Origin: Phoronis australis
Taxonomy: Eukaryota > Phoronida > Phoronidae
Direction of reading: 5' to 3'
Assembly (NCBI GenBank): GCA_002633005.1
Contig: NMRA01000314.1
Location: 1-62,000 of the forward strand
DNA: 62,000 nt
Shown in pieces: positions 42,643 to 55,468 of the stretch. The notes below the pieces were generated by a model that saw only the letters and a program-made list of their open reading frames with translations, was not told where the DNA came from and ran no database searches. The translations under genes were made by a program, and so were the position numbers. Positions within the stretch are counted from its first letter, which is position 1. Each line of letters opens with the position of its first letter.

Positions 42643-45600
42643 ATGATTCAGGAAAAGACGAAAGCCGTGGCTGTTTTTGCCCTTGTGATTGCCAGCTGCT
42701 ACGTATTGCCCACTACGACCAAACCCTGTGGAGGTGACACGACTGGAACGTAAGCATGACCCATACATTTAATAAAGATCCACTTTCCAAAAACTTAGTC
42801 TTGTTTGGCAATGGGACAATAACTCCACCTAGTGGACTGAGGGTGGCGGGAACGAAGGAATTGCGGGGAAGACTAAAACAGTAGACATAGGAAGGGTTGA
42901 AGAATTAAACCGTCTTTCTTAACGTTTCCGTCTAAACGAGTAGGTGGATGTTTAGAAGTTGCTTTATAGGATTTATTTTATCAAAACTAATCAACTATAT
43001 GTTAATAAGGATGTCAAAGTACACAGGAAAATTCGAAAATATTTTAACGCTCGAGTGGTCAGAAGACAGATTTATTACGGAAATGGTTACTCCCATGCAC
43101 TTACTAATCTCTCAGATTTGGTGCAAGGGTTTCCTTTGATGTTATATGTTTCTCGGGCGCGATCCAAAGCCACGCACATTTACTTTTTTCGAAGACAACA
43201 CGTAGGAACCCGTACAAAAGCCTGAACGGCAAAATCCAACTGTAGTGACTAGACGAACTGCCATTCACGTGAGTTTTAAAACAACTGTAGTATCCAAGTT
43301 ATCAAGTACACTTAAGGCATTAAAGCGCGCTGTTCAAAATGATGAGTGCAAGGAAATACTGCGATGTAAATTTAAAATTTTGCACTTAAAGTTCAATACA
43401 TTTTATCGCATGTATTTTCAGCCCAACGTGCGACGCTCAATGTAGATGGGTAAGTCAGTCTGTCTTTGTTTAATTGAGAGTTGTTTTATTCGGCACACTT
43501 TTCTACCATGAAACACATCTCGAATTTACAACAACCGAAGACTTAATATAGCATGCCGCTATTAGCCAAACTGCTTATACTGCCTGTTCAAAGATGGTAC
43601 TTTTGACATTTGGCTGCATGCGTTTTACTTAGTGCTCCACCAGGTGGCATTCATTATTTTTACAGGAGGCGCCCGGTGTCGCAAATCACTCGCGAGACAC
43701 TTGCAGCTTTATATCAAGGCTTACTACGTAAAAGAAACAGTGAATCCTCGTTCATAACTCAACATTCTTGCTTAGTCAATCAACCATTTCGATGGTGGCT
43801 ATAGCTAGTGTAACGATGAAAGACCGGGGTTACCCATGAGACACTATAACCTTTCGCGTGATTTCGCCCAACGCCCAAAAATTCAGATCACGGAACGCAA
43901 TGTTTGTTTTGGGCGCAATCATGTGTATGCAATAAATAAGATTAGAAATTAGCGTTTCCTTGCTGTTTTCATCAATTTTCGTGGACACGTTTTCTTTCTG
44001 TGATCCCACACAATGTGGAAACAATTGTTTTACTTGTTTAAAAACTCAACGTTGCATTCTTAATTAGATTACTGTAAAACCTGCTTTTGTCTGTGTGCAC
44101 GGAACGTGTTGACGATAAAAAGAACGTGTGTCCTTAAATTGTTCGAGAGGTAATTCTAAATCTACAAATAGTAACCGTTATATTCGAAATCCGACATTGT
44201 ATGATTACTTTACACAAATTCCATTATGTATAACAAAAAAGTCGCCGTATTCCTAGTGATGGTTTCTATAACAATAATTGTAATGACGCCTATCTTTTGA
44301 CAGGATGCGATTGTGATCGGCATGTATCACCTTGGTGACTTGGATAAAGATGGTGACATAACCCTACCTGAGATACTTTCACTTAATCACCCCAGTCATC
44401 AACATAATATCACAGTAAGTGACGCAACAATGCCAAAACCTGGTCAAGTGTCTCATTAACAGATTTCATATCAGCGATGTCACCAGCAGACCCACTTTCT
44501 GACGTCGTCCGAAATCCTGTTGACGATGCAAACCTTAAATTCTATATGACAACAATAATACTTCAACACGGTGCCCAGTGACATTAGGTCATAGCAACAA
44601 CAGAACCAATGTTTGGGTCACAACCAAAATGGGCAGATGAAGTACTCTTTGTGATCTACGTGTTGTAGAAGACGAATATAACTTTTAATTGGGTTTTCAC
44701 TTCATGACGATTTAAGAACAACGTTGAAGATTGTAAGCATGAATGGTCAATTACCTTCGACAATGTCATGCTGAAGTGTGGTAATCTAAGTTTGGCTAAG
44801 CTAATAGTTAGCAGCTGGAATAAGAAGAGGATGCCGATACTTTTGCTTTCGTAACGTACATGTATTGTATAATTGTATACATGGGCATTTTGTACAACAA
44901 TGAAATAGACATTATTAATATTTTAAATATAGTTAAGACTATTGTTAACACCAGGCACAGTGTCAACTTAAACAGTTTCTATGATAATGACAGGTATACT
45001 GGCACCAGACCAAGCGCGCAGCCGGGGGGCTCGAAGGCGAAGTTGGCAAAAACGTCTGCCTCAGAGAAACAAAAAGTCCGAGAAAACGAGACAAAAGTCC
45101 ACTAAATAAGCGTAGACGCACAGTTCACAGTTCTGAAGGTGGTACCCCGTTTTTTAGTCCCCCACTTTATTATTAGCAAAATGTCCACTTCGTCAGAAAT
45201 TCGAGCCTCCCCCCCATATTAAAGGCTGGGTGCGCGCATGCAGACCCAATTAGACCCTACGCCACATATTGTATTAACTATGGTATCGCTACAACCTATG
45301 TCACCTTAGTTACAATATTAACTATGGCAACACCAGATCTCAGCGTTGATAGAAATGTGGACGAATTAGATGTTGATGTAACAACCGTAGCTGAATCAAA
45401 GTGACCAATCATTGATCCCGGCGTGACGTAAACCTTGTCTTACAGAAAGGGTTGCCAGAAATGGAACTAGCTCAAACACTCATGGTACTACAAAAACAAT
45501 TTCATATGATTCAAAAGACTTACGACACTGACCACGAAACAGAATATGAAGTAGAGACATTCTAGGAAGAACCCGTCCTACGGTCAAAAACACCCTAACA

Positions 45601-48122
45601 TCCCCCCAACGGAATGCTATCGAAATTTTTTAACACTGAAGGTTAGCTATCCAAGGTTCCCGCCAAAACTGAGCAAGGTTAGCTATCCGAGGTTCCAATC
45701 CAAAATTGACACAAAATAAACAAAACAGACAGAACACTGAACTTTCCAGTGACGGAAAAGATGAAGTATGAAAAAGTCCTACCATCCTAGTTCCCACTGG
45801 AACTGAACTTGTCCGAACGTTTGAGGGATTCCCCTCAATACACCAGCATATGATTCACCACGGAAGGTCGGGCCTGCCATTTCAAACCAGCCTCTAGTAG
45901 ACCTCGCTGGTTCCCTGCGTGCCGCTAGGTGGTAGCCAACACGCAGGTATCACTTTATTTTCCTCGGGATTTTTTTTACACGCCAGACGTTTTGGATTGG
46001 CTGGTCGAATTCTCAACAGGCCGCGCTTTACGCAAACAAACTGGCATGACTGATGGACTGAAGTGTAAATGTTGTTTGTTATACAGACAAATCGGTGCTT
46101 AAAATTCATGTTCAAGAAATGTGAATCCCAGGAAATTGTAGTTGTGTCTTTTCGGAGTGCATCTTTCTGCTGTCGCTTACTTTTGTTTACGTTGCTGTCC
46201 TGTATTCATACAGTATGAATAACACACCGGTTAAATGGGCCAGATATGTGTTTATTGTACATGTATGTACTTCAAACACGCGGCCTTTAAACATCACTGC
46301 AGAAACGAAATATTTGCTGCGACGCCACTTGCATGACAATGCTAAATATCGTTTATAGTCCGCCATTTTCTCACTTTGTTATAAAGCTAACCAATCACTG
46401 TCGAGGTTATACATGAACCACTGACAACTAAGCGCGTGCTACTAGACGAGACTGAGCTAGTAGACGGCCAGGACGACACGCACGAGGTCGTCAGTGTGAG
46501 CTAACCCATTGCTGATGAAGATGAAACCGTATGGCATTGTATCAAGCCGACATAAGAGCAGAAACATTGGGTCTAGCGGCTCGGTCAGAATATTTAGATT
46601 TTGGTTCTACTCATTGTTATAAGCCGCCTATCGACATTGGTCACTCCCGTCTATCCACTGACGCATATCTGAACGTTGTCTACATTGCTTTTTCATGGGC
46701 GGCGCACCATAAGGATCTGGGGGGGTTATAGCCTCCCACTTTTTCAGTGCTGCGCCGCCCATGCTTTTTACCTAATTTCACCACTTCAACTTGACTTCAG
46801 GAAAGGAGTGAATGTGTTGCTGTGAACCTGTGGTTGGAAGAGAGTGTCCTTCACTGATGACGCGATCCTTGAGCACATACTGTTCATTAACAACCAAATA
46901 TTTTTGTCGATTGTAGGAGGCGTTTAAAGGATATGACCTGGACCAAGATCAGAAATTATCGATGACTGAACTGTTTCAGTTACAACACCGACTTTTGAAC
47001 GAAACGGGATATACGTAAGTGTAACTGTTTATTTATTTGTTGTAAATGCCGCCATTTGCCGCAGACAACACTACGGTCACGTGAACTGTGATCATTTACG
47101 CGCCTTTGGAGCGACAATTGTATCATTTCTAATTACCAAGCATCCTTAACTCTATCCACCCGATTGACTCTTCATTTGACAAGGCAAACTTTGCTGTACG
47201 ACTTCGGTGAACATGTCTCTGGTGAAAACTGCAAGCAAAATGTAGTCTTTTCAGCGTGGGATGCTTTAAAAATGCCACTATTGTTACAACGACTAAAACA
47301 AGCGTTCCGAAAACATTGAGGACACGCAACCAAATCAGCGCCAAAAATTGCGCTGCATCCGCTTGTTTCTTCTCTTTTGGCGTTAGAGATTTCGACTGAA
47401 CGGAAATGACAAAACGTAACCGTTACTTTGGGACATCGAATTTTTGAAACGTAAATATTATTGGGTGTTTGTGACAAAAACGTTGCTGCACTCTTAAAGG
47501 TTTGGATTCAAAAGTTATAATGTTTTTCTTGTTCTTGAAATCTTGGCTCGTACTTACTTTTTACTCTGAAGATTATTTAGGTACAGAGCACAAAAAGTTT
47601 TTAAAATTTTTTGAAAAAGGTATAACTGAAATTTCAAATGGCCTTAGGTCTTTAGACAAAAAGAATTCATTTTACTTTCTTATTGAGAGACGTCTTTTAT
47701 GATCTGATTAGAGAGGGTTCACGACATCGCTTAAGAGATCATTAACCTTATCACCTTGCAATTATTATTCCATCACAATTGTGAACTAGACGTAAATTTT
47801 GTTCGACAATTTCAACATTATAGAGTTTTGAAACAACTCTCTCGTAGAAAAATGTTCCACCAAAATGTAAAGCAACATGTCCATTCATTGAGTAGTGGAT
47901 TATCCATGTATTTTCAGAGCTTATCCTGTTTGGGAGGTCATCGACTTTTACGACGAGGACTTTGATCACAAGATTACTCTTAAAGAACTGTCTCATGTCG
48001 TTAAAGGTCTCCAAGAAGTCCTTGGTCCGTATGACATCACTATAAACCACACGGACCTAGCGACCGCTTTAGGCAAACTGCTGGGTTTGAGCGACGTCCT
48101 AAATGGGGATAAGGACATGTAG
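42643..48122 (+). CDS. Secreted protein with three EF-hands, five exons, 182 residues
   Basis: I know no named orthologue. Exons: 42643-42749, 43422-43449 (28 nt), 44304-44414, 46917-47014 and 47918-48122. All junctions have GT/AG and matching phases (2, 0, 0, 2). Residues 1 to about 23 are a signal peptide (hydrophobic core AVAVFALVIASCYVL). A short linker with Cys29, Cys39 and Cys43 follows, partly from the 28-nt exon. Three calcium-binding loops are at 57-68 (DLDKDGDITLPE, fully canonical), 89-100 (DLDQDQKLSMTE, with Gln in place of the usual Gly) and 127-138 (DEDFDHKITLKE, central Gly replaced by His). Each EF-hand has its own exon. The tail has one N-glycosylation sequon (NHT) and ends GDKDM. 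Secretion plus EF-hands suggests an extracellular calcium-binding protein. The small second exon is the least certain, though omitting it breaks the frame. Confidence 0.8.
44996..46690. other. EF-hand gene intron 3 with possible mobile-element debris
   Basis: Inside the 2.5-kb third intron are short acidic open stretches read on the plus strand, such as DLSVDRNVDELDVDV (near 45330), ELAQTLMVLQKQF (near 45465) and LLDETELVDGQDD (near 46445). A stretch near 45040-45110 is Lys/Arg-rich. They are interrupted by stops and lack splice sites. They may be relics of an inserted gene, but I cannot name it. Confidence 0.25.
46694..46763. mobile_element. Small foldback, CATGGGCGGCGCA ends
   Basis: CATGGGCGGCGCAC at the left end pairs with GTGCTGCGCCGCCCATG at the right, with a G-run and a C-run between. 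About 70 bases in total, inside EF-hand gene intron 3, roughly 150 bases before exon 4. Confidence 0.6.
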
Positions 48123-48132
48123 TGTGCTGGCG

Positions 48133-48138
48133 AATAAA
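48133..48138 (+). terminator. AATAAA polyadenylation signal candidate of the EF-hand gene
   Basis: AATAAA stands only 11 bases after the TAG stop at 48120-48122. If used, the 3' untranslated region would be unusually short (about 30-45 bases). No other evidence for the cleavage site. Confidence 0.35.
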
Positions 48139-50157
48139 GCATATTCAAAACTATCATGCGTATTTTTTCATAATTAACGCTTGTCACAAAACACTAACAG
48201 TAGAATTAGAAAAAAAAAATTATTCCACCAGACTGGTGAAATCTTCCAAGATTCCGACGGAACATTGTAGATCGTATACTCTGGGTGATAAATGATTCCA
48301 TTAATGCATTACCTCCGAATGTCTGTTAAGATCTAATTCTTGAAGAAGGATCTGGCGTCGGGGAATGAAATTTCATAAGCATTTTCAACGATTGCGTGGT
48401 GTTCAAGGGCGCGGTTCTAGTAATTTGTACCTTGAGTTTGCTACGCGTTTGTGCTGGAGTAGGGTTTCGAGGATCGTAGCTTGAATTTAGAAGCACGCCT
48501 GTATAACATTCTTTTCACCAACAGATACACTGTATAAGGACCTCAACATTTGGTGTTAAGCATTTAATGCAATACCAGTTCTTTCGAACAACCTGAGACC
48601 AGTTTTTTGGCAATGAGTGGTTTGAATCAAAAGTGTTGGAAGACGGATTTAAAGACGCTGAAGAATATTGTTCGTAAATTTGTAAAATATCCAAAACAAA
48701 CGCCTGACCGCGTAATGATCGGCTCAAAGTCAACAGAGTTCAAAATGCTATTTTTCATGTTGACCCATTGTGCTGTCATTGTTTAGCCTTCGTTGAAAAT
48801 CAATGATTTCCTGCACAGAGTGGCAACATCATGTACAAAAAACAATCGCATTTTATCATTAGGAAACATTATTCTGTTGGCCAAAATTATTTTCTGTACC
48901 ATGCAAAGATGCTAATAAAACGGAGTGTGCTTCATAAAAAGTGACAAAGGTTTGGTCTTACGCTCCACATAACTCTTTCGGAAGAAATATTTAGTATTCA
49001 CTTTTGCAAAATAGAGTGTCCGAGAGTAGGAAAATGACTGCTACTTACTGAGAATATTTTTGTACAAATACTTCCAGTACTCGTGACTAAACCTGTACTT
49101 GGAAACTGTCAAGTGGGAGTCTTAGGCCGCTTTCACGAAACGAACACAAGGACACTGTGACCAATAGATCTTCATGATGACAGACACTCATTCAGTTGTT
49201 CAGAAGGATGACACGTTTCTCACCTGAATGTAGACTTGTGAGGGTTTTGTGAGCTCGGAGATATATTGCAGAGTTCAGGGATCAGGAATGTGGCACGAGT
49301 TTTAAGACAGAAAGTGTTTAGTCTTTCGCTGCACCACATACACTGTACTTGGTAGAAAAAATAGGCTTAGCCAATTAATTATGAGCGCGTGACTGTCAAC
49401 AAAAAGTATAAAAAAAGTATCTGAGTATCTAGCAGTTAGTTATGTATTCTCAAAGACTTTGCAATCTTGCTAGTGAGATTTATGTATTTTTCTGAAATAG
49501 GTATGTGGAGCGTACGACCAAATTTCTAACTTGAAGATGTATTTGCGTGCTTCTAACTACAGTGTATGCTAATGTGTAGAAGGAACGAAACAACAATGCT
49601 ATTTGAACATCATCTACGCTAAACAAAGGGCAACTATGTTCATTAACAGCTTGTAAATGTGAAAACAAAAAGCTCTGCAAATAGGTGACATTTGCACTAA
49701 CGATGTACCTTGGGCTCACGTAACCGCCATCATGCGGTGTTATTCCCCAACACCACGCCATTGGTCATGGTTGAGTGATTTACGGCGGATCATGCTAATA
49801 TGACCAAGCAATCGCAGAGCTAAGGAATTAGCGTGCAAGTACCCATTAAAGCTACTTCTCATGATGCACACCACAGAATAGGGAGGAATCTTTCTATCTT
49901 GAACATATAAGAACAAAATTCAGTGTGTGTTCATAAGGTCAGCAAAGTTCATTCTCGTGACTGAAAACGTTCCACTTCAAACGAAAGACAATCAAACATA
50001 ATGTTGGTTTTTATTCACTTTCCTTGAAACTGTAGTTCCGTCAAAGCACTAAATTCAACTGAACACCAAACGTTGTTAGAAAAGTCAATTTATGAAAAGT
50101 TTAGTGTTCTTTTCAAGCTTACACTCATACCAAGTGTTGCAAAATCCACACAGAATC
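48139..50157. other. Intergenic region, no gene seen
   Basis: Open frames here are short and overlapping on both strands, with no splice-site support, repeats or motifs that I can name. Composition is AT-rich throughout. Confidence 0.5.
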
Positions 50158-50285
50158 CAGTGGCGGATTTAAGTGGGGGGGGCAGATTCCATTTGGCAGC
50201 ACTGGGGTGCGGATGTATGACGGGCAAAATCCGGGCTTATACTCTGCCCTGGCCTCCCTAACTCAAAATCCTGTATCCGCCCCTG
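50158..50285. mobile_element. MITE of 128 bp with CAGTGGCGGAT terminal inverted repeats
   Basis: The left end CAGTGGCGGATTTA and right end TGTATCCGCCCCTG are imperfect inverted repeats of about 14 bases. A G-run follows the left end. CAGNGGCGGA-type ends are, as I recall, typical of hAT-like non-autonomous elements. I do not see a clean 8-bp target duplication (ACAGAATC against GAATATGT). The right end matches the fragment beside the gap at 35268-35308. Confidence 0.7.
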
Positions 50286-50896
50286 GAATATGTTACGAAT
50301 GTTAAGCAATTGTTTTAGTTTAACCCTTAAGTATTGACATGATGTCTTCAAAATATATTCGAAATTCATTGAAAAGGAGTGGTGAGTGAAACTCTCCTAA
50401 TCAGTGTCCTATATTCATTTTTTATGCATCAACACTGCCAGGAATTGCTATTGGTAATGTCTTTTGGTACGGCAACCAACATGTGTCATATCAGACTTTA
50501 GGGTGAATTTGAAGGTTTTTGCCAAAAATCACCCACTTTTAATTTAACATATTGGAAATGTGTGTCAGAACAAAGGATTTTAACATAAATGTCATCAACT
50601 AAAAAGTTGCAGATTTTGTCAGGCTGACTATAAGGCACATTCTTTCACAGTACTAAGAAAGGTAGCACTGTCACATGTTGTTTAACATGGCTTTTCATTG
50701 GTTAAGGTAATGAAACCGACGTCATAACATTCACTCGTTCCCATTGGTTGAAAGTTGGAAAACCCCTTTCAAATAAATAATTACAAATTGGAATTCAAAT
50801 TTTAAAGTCGGGGCTGATAGATATGGAATTTTCGTAAACGTACAATTAGGAACACTTTTCAGTATAGGTGGCGCTGTGTCAGAGGGTAACCGCATG

Positions 50897-50951
50897 TATA
50901 AGAAAGACCGGCTCCTGAATCATTTTGTCGGTCAGTGACTTGTGCTTGAAG
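50897..50951 (+). promoter_or_regulatory. Possible TATA promoter and leader exon of gene B
   Basis: TATAAGAA at 50897-50904 is followed about 30 bases later by TCAGTGACT, which could be an initiator. A splice-donor match TTGAAG|GTTAGT is at 50951/50952. Gene B's first coding exon begins after an acceptor at 51881-51883, so a non-coding leader exon is required somewhere upstream. This is the best candidate I see. The exon would be only about 20-25 bases long. Confidence 0.25.
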
Positions 50952-51893
50952 GTTAGTGAAGTGTGTTCAAGGTTCATGACACGTATTTTTTGCGCTTAGT
51001 ATGGATCGAAGGGTAACTTTCTTATCGACGTGATACTTCAGAAAGGCTTGAAGCAATATTTGACATTTTCTTTTGAATACACAAAAGCACGTTTACTGAT
51101 ACTTCGATTGATATTCAGATTTGCAAAGATACGCTAAAAAGCGATAGTTCGGAGATGGTCGTTCAAATTATACCCATACATATATTGAACTGGATTTTTA
51201 GGTTGACCTTTAAACACGAGTTGAGATGATTTCTATTATTGAACAGTCTGGCGGTAGGAAAAGACTACTTTACAAGAGACATTTGTGGACATTGGATTTA
51301 TATTTTTCTTTCACCAGGAGCTTGTGAATCTATGTTCGTGAGTTCTTTCCGCTGTTGTCAACAACGCCATCTAGTTGTGAAACTGAAATACTGGTTTCTG
51401 TAGTTTTTAGAGAGATAAAATTTAAATTGCTTGGATTCATAATTTATATAATGAAATACTCCGATCCGCAAATGAAAGTAAAACGTTTTCCTGTCTGTAC
51501 ACTCTATGAAGTATGATCGAAGGTTGCTCGCTGATAACGAATTATACTGGTCACTATCATTTGTAGTTGATTTATTTATTTGTCTGGATTTGAACCGGAC
51601 AAGCTGTTACGGCATTTCATAAAGTTTTCATTTTTTTACCATCATGTTGAGGTCAAATCCATCCATTTGATTGAATTGTGTTTCAGGATGTTTTGGGTGC
51701 CCCAGGCTTAAAACTTCGGCGGGTTTGGGGATTTTCTGTATCCGAATCAAATTTCGTTTTAACACGCAAAAGTTGATTTAATTTCAACTTTAATCGTGTT
51801 ATTATCGGGTTTAGCAGGTTTAAATTTGTTTCTGTAGCATGAAGGGAGACAGAGTTTGATGCACTATCTTTCATTCCTTTCAGATATATCATA

Positions 51894-53589
51894 ATGCCCA
51901 TCTCAAGCGGAGCCTTGGGCAATACCAAAAGTTACTATAACAAACCAGAAAGCCTGCGTGCTAGAATGAAACGGCCATCTGCGGAAGATAATAAAACGAA
52001 CAAAATCGTCAAAACACAAAACACCATCTTACGGTTTAAAGGTCAGGGAAGCAAGAAAATAAAAATAATAAAGAAGACGAGGAACATCAAGCCCAAGTCA
52101 TTTGGGGAGGACGCCAGGAATCGTAACGGTGGCTTAACGGTTATGCTTACTCGCATGTATACTGGAGTGAAGGAAACAAAAGTTCAGGTAAATTTTGCAG
52201 AAATGTTTAACAGTTGGCTACCACACCTACCAAAAGTATAGTAAATGCAAGGCACTTGTCAGTGCAGTAGTGTTTGTGATTTGTTCTATAGTAAGTCCAC
52301 AAAGCTTCTTGCAAGTGTGTTATCGCTTGTAGATATTAATTGGCTACAAAATGTTGTGCATTATTAAGTTACGACCCATTAGATATTGCTGTATAAGGCG
52401 TTCAACACAATGCACGTTTAATTGTGAACATTAGTGTGCACGCAACAGTGTTTTCTCCTTTTTACCTCCTCAGGAAGGGTGAACTATGGGAAAGCAGTTT
52501 ATTTCTTTTCCACACTAAAAACATGAAACATGCAGGTACTGACCATACGTAAAACTTGCCTACAAAATCAAACAAAATTGCATTTAAAGTGCATGTTCTG
52601 CTTTTATGCCCACACCAAACTTACCGAGGCTACCAAAAAATTAAACAAAAATACACAAAGTTGCAAGTTTCCAACCTAAAACGACTCGCATGCGCTTACT
52701 CCACACCAGCAGACAACGCCTTCAGAATGCCAAAACACGCCAGATTCCAAAAATTTGTAAGAAGATGAGTTTCGACCGAATCGGTTTTTATTAACCTGAA
52801 AAGTCTGAAGGCGGTACTCGAATTTTAAATTTCCTGGGAAAACCTGCTTTTCCGGCCGGAAGTGGTAGAGTTCGAATTGCCACGGTTGCAAGAAAAATAG
52901 GCAAAGGGAGCATCAAGCTGCATTTTTTCAAAAACATGTTCGAAAAATAAACAAATGCCATTCACCATTCGTAGCACTGAAAGTAAATCTTAAAATGCCC
53001 AGCCAGTCAAGCAGGCGTCAGTTTCCATGAAATTGGGGGGTTCGACTGTTGCTTGAGAAAAATGAGTGCCATCTTTGAACACATCGAACTGGTTAACCAT
53101 ATGAGTTGTAATAAAAACTAAACGACTACGTCGCAGACAGTTACTACGTTATTGGACATATTTACTTTTATACGTCATTTTATTCCCAGGACATTTCCGG
53201 AAATAACCTCAATAACCACAGCAACACCGACAGCAGTAGTAGCAACACCAACAGCAGAAAAAACGGGCGCAGTAACAACAATGATAAAGCCACCAACTGC
53301 ACGGAACACCAAATTTGTGCGTTCAGTCATGGTGGCGCTGGCGCCGGCACTGCTTCACCGGTCTCTGGAAATGATTTCAACGAAGCCCACACTTCCATCA
53401 GTATGACGTCAGGCGTTGAAGAAATATCACCGACCAAGGACTGGAATAACCGGAATAAACCAATAAGAGGCTGGAGTGGCGTTTGCCACCCATGTCCCGG
53501 ATGTTGTTGGCTGCTTTTACTATTCGTTCTATTGCTTCTGTTGGCTGGCTTGATTACCGGTATAGTTTTTGCTGCAATGACAATTACAG
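51894..53589 (+). CDS. Gene B: paralogue of gene A, 3' exons not found
   Basis: Two coding exons are clear: 51894-52187 (98 codons) and 53190-53589 (133 codons plus one base). They match gene A exon for exon in phase, order and start. Shared features are the opening MPISSGALGN, the following NKPE and MKRP blocks and NGGL, the exon ending ETKVQ, and the next exon opening DIS-Gly. GGAGAG, HTSIS and LLLLLAGLI-GIV-AAM then follow in the second exon. The middle is more Asn/Ser-rich, and the Cys cluster is smaller (VCHPCPGCCW, about 196-205 of 231). The membrane helix spans about 205-231. The exon ends in phase 1 before GTAAGACC, as in gene A. No microexon or ectodomain exon related to gene A's was found in the next 8 kb, so B is either truncated, or its ectodomain has diverged beyond recognition, or it lies outside the window. 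Confidence 0.7.
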
Positions 53590-54606
53590 GTAAGACCCTG
53601 ACAGCATGACTTTGTTTCTTATTCGAATAATGATTAGGAAATGTAAAAGTACTTATAGTAAAACATCAGCTGCGCATGTTTGAAGCAGGAACATTATAAC
53701 TCTTTGATACCCATCTCGACTACGTAGAAATCGTGATAACACGTGCACCTGTCATTCAAAAGTTATATCTGTCACGATTTTTGGTTTGAATTCATCAAAC
53801 CAAGGTGATCATTTTTCTGCATGGGATAAGTCGAGCTATAATTCACCAATAAAGTCTGTCTCTAAATTTTGGTCTTTGCATCATAAAACTGACTTGTTAA
53901 TCGAATTGTCGCTTTAATGTGTGTGTGACTGTAACTGGGTGTTTACTAAGCCTTTGCTGTAGCTTGTTGACAGTATTTTCACGAATTAGATCCTATGTTT
54001 TCGTCGTCAAAACTAAAATGATCGATACTTTGTTAATATTATGATTTTAAACCTGTTCAGCATGCCGGTACATGTACAGTGTACGTGGACTATCAGAGAC
54101 CTGCAAAGTGAAAAACAAACAGCCAGTAAATTTGATATTTCCTGCTCTGCTTAAATTGAAGGACAAGCGAAGTACATGTATCTTTGGCTGTCTGTTCGAG
54201 TGTATATCAACTCCTTCAGATAAGCACATAACAGATCCTACAACTTTGGACATTCAAAAAACGGATTCTAGTTAAGTGTCCACTTTTCGAGATCAAGCTT
54301 AAATTTGGAAGTTTCATGAGTTGCCATCATATAACAACACTCGTAACAGCCGAGGCGCTCCCAAGCATACAATTAAAGACAGTTACCATTTTATCACGCA
54401 GCAAAACTAGAAGTTGTAATTCAAATTCGAGTTCGGAGATCGTAGGGTGGCCTTGTGTAACGTATATTTTTGTTTTGGCAACAGGTACATGTAACCTTTC
54501 AAACACAGTCACGTGATCACGTGACGCTACTCACGAATGTGGCGGGAATTGTCAAAAAGTTGTCTTTGGATGCTGGAGAAACCTCAAGTTGGTGGACCAC
54601 TATGAT
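53590..54606. other. Region downstream of gene B, no exon recognised
   Basis: I searched for a phase-1 exon rich in Cys and glycosylation sequons to complete gene B and found none. Overlapping 60-75-codon frames on both strands have no support. Confidence 0.4.
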
Positions 54607-55000
54607 GTCTTATAGCACAAATTGTTGTTGTAACGTCAAGTGGGAAAACGTCAACATTTTGTTTTATAGCACAACTTGTTGTTGTAACGGCAGGTGAGTG
54701 GACGTCAACTTGATGTCTTAGGACACATGTCGTTGAACGTCAGGTGCGTGAACGTCAGCTCGATGTCTTATGACACATGTTGTTTTTGTGACGGCAAATG
54801 GGTGGACGTCAACCCAATGTCTTACACCACTAATTGTCGTTGTAACGGCAAGTGGGTGGACGTCAACTCTGAGTCTTATAGCACAAGTTGTTCTTGTATC
54901 TTCAAGTGTGTGGACGTCAACTCAGAGTCTTATAGCACCAATTGTTATTGTAACGGCAAATGAGTGGCCGTCAACTCGATGTCTGAACGCAATTGTAAAC
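54607..55000. repeat. 54-bp minisatellite, seven copies plus partial
   Basis: Units start at 54607, 54661, 54715, 54765, 54819, 54873, 54927 and 54981. All are 54 bases except one of 50. The core is TTATAGCACAA.TTGTTGTTGTAACG followed by GTGG.CGTCAACT. Because the period is a multiple of three, a plus-strand frame (54694-54963) reads as an 18-residue Cys-rich repeat (SYSTNCYCNGKWVDVN). The 4-base deletion in one copy shifts the frame and stops interrupt others. Two further fragments occur at 55255-55310. Confidence 0.92.
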
Positions 55001-55468
55001 CTCAAAACAAAAACAATTACATTTTTAATAAATGCCTCTTTTGATGTCTTAACATTGATTTAGCCTTTTATAGGAATCGAAATAAAATCAAAGACAAGCT
55101 TTTTAGAGATTTTTCACCAACCACTTTCCTCCGTCAATCTCTTCCATTTCTGTCGATGATTTAACTCCGCCCAGTGACCACATTACACTTTCGGTAATTT
55201 CCGCGATCGGCCGAGCTCTACCGAGAGTTTTAAAGGTACAAGATTAAAAGTTACCTTACAGCACAAATTGTTATTGTAACGATTTTTCATAGCACACGTT
55301 TTTGTTGTTACGACTATTTGAAAAGATCTGCAAGCAAGTTGCATATTCACGAAATACAACTGTCAGTGTTGACGTACCTGTTTCGGTTATAAAAATCTAG
55401 AGTACTAAGTTTCTTAACAACCGTGGCCCAAATATGACGTAGCGCGTGTCTTTTTTAATAACTTCAGG

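Noticed and set aside
54694-54963. Cys-rich 89-codon repeat protein
   Set aside because: The frame follows the 54-bp minisatellite period. Neighbouring units carry a 4-base deletion and stops, and there are no splice sites in support.
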